From an uncultured Lachnospiraceae bacterium (GTDB taxonomy: Bacteria > Bacillota > Clostridia > Lachnospirales > Lachnospiraceae): DNA of 64,000 nt. Positions 62,818 to 64,000 of the stretch are shown one piece after another (the first letter of the stretch is position 1; every line of letters begins with the position of its first letter). The translations under genes and the position numbers were made by a program. The notes under the pieces were generated by a model. The model was not told where the DNA came from. It ran no database searches and saw only the letters and a list, made by a program, of their open reading frames with translations. The stretch is taken from NCBI GenBank assembly GCA_902801515.1, contig CADCII010000013.1, positions 1-64,000 of the forward strand, in the 5' to 3' direction.

Positions 62818-63153
62818 CTATCTTTCGATGTGTCTGATCCGGAGATTCTCCGGATAACTGTCAGCCATCTGACTGATGCCAAGATGCAGCGCTTTCATAA
62901 GAAGCTGCGCGTCATGGTCTTCCTCATACTGAGGCGCCAGAATGACTTTCAGGAAACCGCCCTCTTCATCTGCCTCTTCTTCCTCAATCCGAGCCTTCGT
63001 AAAACTCTCAATGGCATTCACAGTGGAGATACTCAGTGCCGAAACAGCGCTGCATACGATATCGTATCCGTACTCTCCGGCTCCTGCATGGCCTTCAAAC
63101 TGAAAACCACGAAAGATACCATCTTTATTCTGGAAGAAATCAACTGTGATCAT
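62818..63153 (-). CDS. prp: Ribosomal-processing cysteine protease Prp
   Basis: Cysteine protease that trims the N-terminus of L27 in Firmicutes. The 111 residues start MITVDFFQN and carry the catalytic pair in [21 protein letters not shown] (His and Cys, quoted as EGHAG and DIVCSAVS). It sits between rplU and rpmA, its normal place. The frame is open upstream past the rplU end, but the start at 63153 gives the family length. Confidence 0.95.
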   Translation of the reverse strand: MITVDFFQNKDGIFRGFQFEGHAGAGEYGYDIVCSAVSALSISTVNAIESFTKARIEEEEADEEGGFLKVILAPQYEEDHDAQLLMKALHLGISQMADSYPENLRIRHIER

Positions 63154-63175
63154 GCGGAATCCCCAAGGTTCCGGT

Positions 63176-63484
63176 TCAGGCGTTGATCTTCTCGATCTTA
63201 ACCTGAGTGTACTGCTGTCTGTGGCCGTTCTTCTTGTGATATCCAGTCTTGCGCTTATACTTGTAAACGATGACCTTCTTCGCCTTACCGTTTGCCACGA
63301 CCGAAGCGTCAACTGTTGCGGAAGCAACATCAGCACCGGCCTTCAGACCATCATCAGTGCTCACTGCCAGAACGGAATCAAAGGTAACCTTCTCTCCTTC
63401 TTCCAGTCCGAGCTTCTCGACTCTGATCTCGTCGCCCTCAGCGACCTTGTACTGTTTACCACCTGTTGCGATAATAGCGTACAT
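63176..63484 (-). CDS. rplU: Ribosomal protein bL21
   Basis: Large-subunit protein that binds 23S rRNA near L20. The 102 residues start MYAIIATGGKQYKV and end with KRKTGYHKKNGHRQQYTQV, both diagnostic. GGGAGG precedes the ATG. Expression is probably autoregulated through the leader upstream. Confidence 0.98.
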   Translation of the reverse strand: MYAIIATGGKQYKVAEGDEIRVEKLGLEEGEKVTFDSVLAVSTDDGLKAGADVASATVDASVVANGKAKKVIVYKYKRKTGYHKKNGHRQQYTQVKIEKINA

Positions 63485-63572
63485 CTGGGTTTCCTCCCAT
63501 TCTTAAAAACTCGCCAGATCCGGCGGCATCCCCGGTAAAAAGGACACACTTAGGCCTCTCTGTGCGGCATAC
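63485..63572 (-). ncRNA. Ribosomal protein L21 leader-like RNA
   Basis: About 88 nt between the promoter and the rplU ATG, read on the minus strand, containing GCCGCACAGAGAGGCC, AAGTGTGTCC, a CCGGGG-type hairpin and GGATCTGGCGAG before GAATGGGAGG. These are the elements of the Firmicute L21 leader as I recall it, thought to bind L21 for feedback. The assignment is by pattern memory, not a covariance search. Confidence 0.75.
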
Positions 63573-63578
63573 CTGCAT

Positions 63579-63608
63579 AATATAGCACAAGGCGTAAACA
63601 GAAGTCAA
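63579..63608 (-). promoter_or_regulatory. Predicted promoter for rplU-prp-rpmA
   Basis: On the minus strand TTGACT (63603-63608), an 18-nt spacer and TATATT (63579-63584), placing the start near the L21 leader. Confidence 0.7.
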
Positions 63609-63621
63609 CGGCAAATTTAGA

Positions 63622-63692
63622 GAATGAACAAGTGCCAATGAACAAGTGCCTGACACTCGTGCAAAATTGCACGAGTGTCAGGCACTTGTTCA
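63622..63692. repeat. Palindromic repeat pair, copy 4 (inverted pair plus a fragment)
   Basis: Perfect 26-nt arms (63639-63664 and 63667-63692) around a 2-nt loop. The core reads GTGTCAGGCACTTGTTC, one base changed from copies 1-3 and changed on both arms, so the pairing is kept. A partial unit (GAATGAACAAGTGCC, 63622-63636) precedes it in direct orientation. Confidence 0.88.
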
Positions 63693-63711
63693 CAAAATCC
63701 GCTCGTTCATC

Positions 63712-64000
63712 TTACAATTCCGTATTATGGAAGATCACCCAGTACCGGTCTGTCCCGTCATCCAGTTCCTCACGGGTCATGCTCATCCGGTGGCTGAACC
63801 ACTGTGCGCTCTTACTGCTGTCCATGGTCCGCAACAGTTCCTTCACTGCATCGTAATCGGACTCTTCTGATCCCTTATCCAGCAGCCCATTGTAGACATC
63901 GTTGTCCTCGCCAGATTCCACCCACAGAACAGAGGAGATTGCATTCAGAAGATTCGGCATTAATGAACCTGCCGCCCAGTCTGTACGCTGGGAGCTGTCC
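63712..64000 (-). CDS. C-terminal end of an unknown protein (5' end beyond window)
   Basis: About 96 codons are open from the window edge to a stop at 63712; the frame continues upward past the Met at 63960 (…TDWAAGSLMPNLLNAI), so the gene begins outside the window. The residues (SVLWVESGEDND, ELLRTMDSSKS, AQWFSHRMSM) form a soluble, acidic, likely helical end. No family is recognised. The copy 4 repeat lies directly downstream. Confidence 0.6.
   Translation of the reverse strand, partial: DSSQRTDWAAGSLMPNLLNAISSVLWVESGEDNDVYNGLLDKGSEESDYDAVKELLRTMDSSKSAQWFSHRMSMTREELDDGTDRYWVIFHNTEL

Overview
The window reads as an ordinary chromosomal stretch of a low- to mid-GC Firmicute of the class Clostridia, most likely Lachnospiraceae-like. 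The evidence is gene content and order: sepF-yggS beside a membrane-anchored HlyD-like protein; radC-mreBCD-mrdA-minC-rodA-mgsA; miaB-mutS-mutL-miaA; yicC-remA-gmk-rpoZ-rimO-pgsA; rplU-prp-rpmA-obgE; NfnAB; Rex; and an L27 with the N-terminal extension that the protease Prp removes. There are no rRNA or tRNA genes, no CRISPR array, no phage or plasmid functions and no recognisable transposase. Coding density is very high and no gap reaches 300 bases. Nearly all genes lie on the minus strand. The exceptions are two short plus-strand islands: a broken ABC-F gene with purC (44283-47158), and rqcH with a small orphan gene (55473-57525).

Layout. 1-7.3 kb: rluD (cut by the window edge), lspA, aroB, sepF, yggS, the HlyD-like protein, a P-loop protein and a D-Ala-D-Ala carboxypeptidase. 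7.3-15.9 kb: the cell-shape block mgsA, rodA, minC, mrdA, mreD, mreC, mreB, radC. minC is present without minD or minE. 16-29.3 kb: two flavoproteins, a methionine gamma-lyase-like PLP enzyme, miaA, mutL, mutS, miaB and a MurJ/SpoVB-like flippase, probably one long transcript. 29.3-44.1 kb: a DUF3048 protein, ybeY, phoH, rlmH, nfnB, nfnA, ftsK, uppP, a CFI-box protein, yebC, a frameshifted CNNM/CBS transporter gene, alr and rex. 44.2-47.2 kb: the ABC-F pseudogene and purC. 47.2-55.3 kb: a metallophosphoesterase, a ParB-like/BMP fusion, icd, pgsA, rimO, rpoZ, gmk, remA and yicC. 55.4-57.6 kb: rqcH and a 58-residue coiled-coil protein with its own promoter and terminator. 57.6-64 kb: leuS, metF, obgE, rpmA, prp and rplU behind an L21-leader-like RNA, then the end of an unknown gene.

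Most genes are housekeeping: wall synthesis and shape (alr, mrdA, rodA, mreBCD, uppP, dac, lspA), division (sepF, minC, ftsK), mismatch repair, tRNA and ribosome modification (miaA, miaB, rimO, rluD, rlmH, ybeY), ribosome rescue and maturation (rqcH, obgE, prp), and redox balance (nfnAB, rex, icd).

The least explained items are: (i) a dispersed palindromic repeat family based on GTGACAGGCACTTGTTC, present as direct or inverted pairs at about 32.8, 32.95, 51.0 and 63.65 kb; (ii) a cluster of four hairpins at 29305-29459; (iii) a 646-residue fusion of a ParB/sulfiredoxin-like domain to a BMP ligand-binding domain with no signal peptide; (iv) a minC without minDE and with an altered MinD-contact motif; (v) an MreB whose ATP-site signature is altered; (vi) two membrane or translation genes that have decayed by frameshift; (vii) the 58-residue orphan transcription unit at 57.3 kb.
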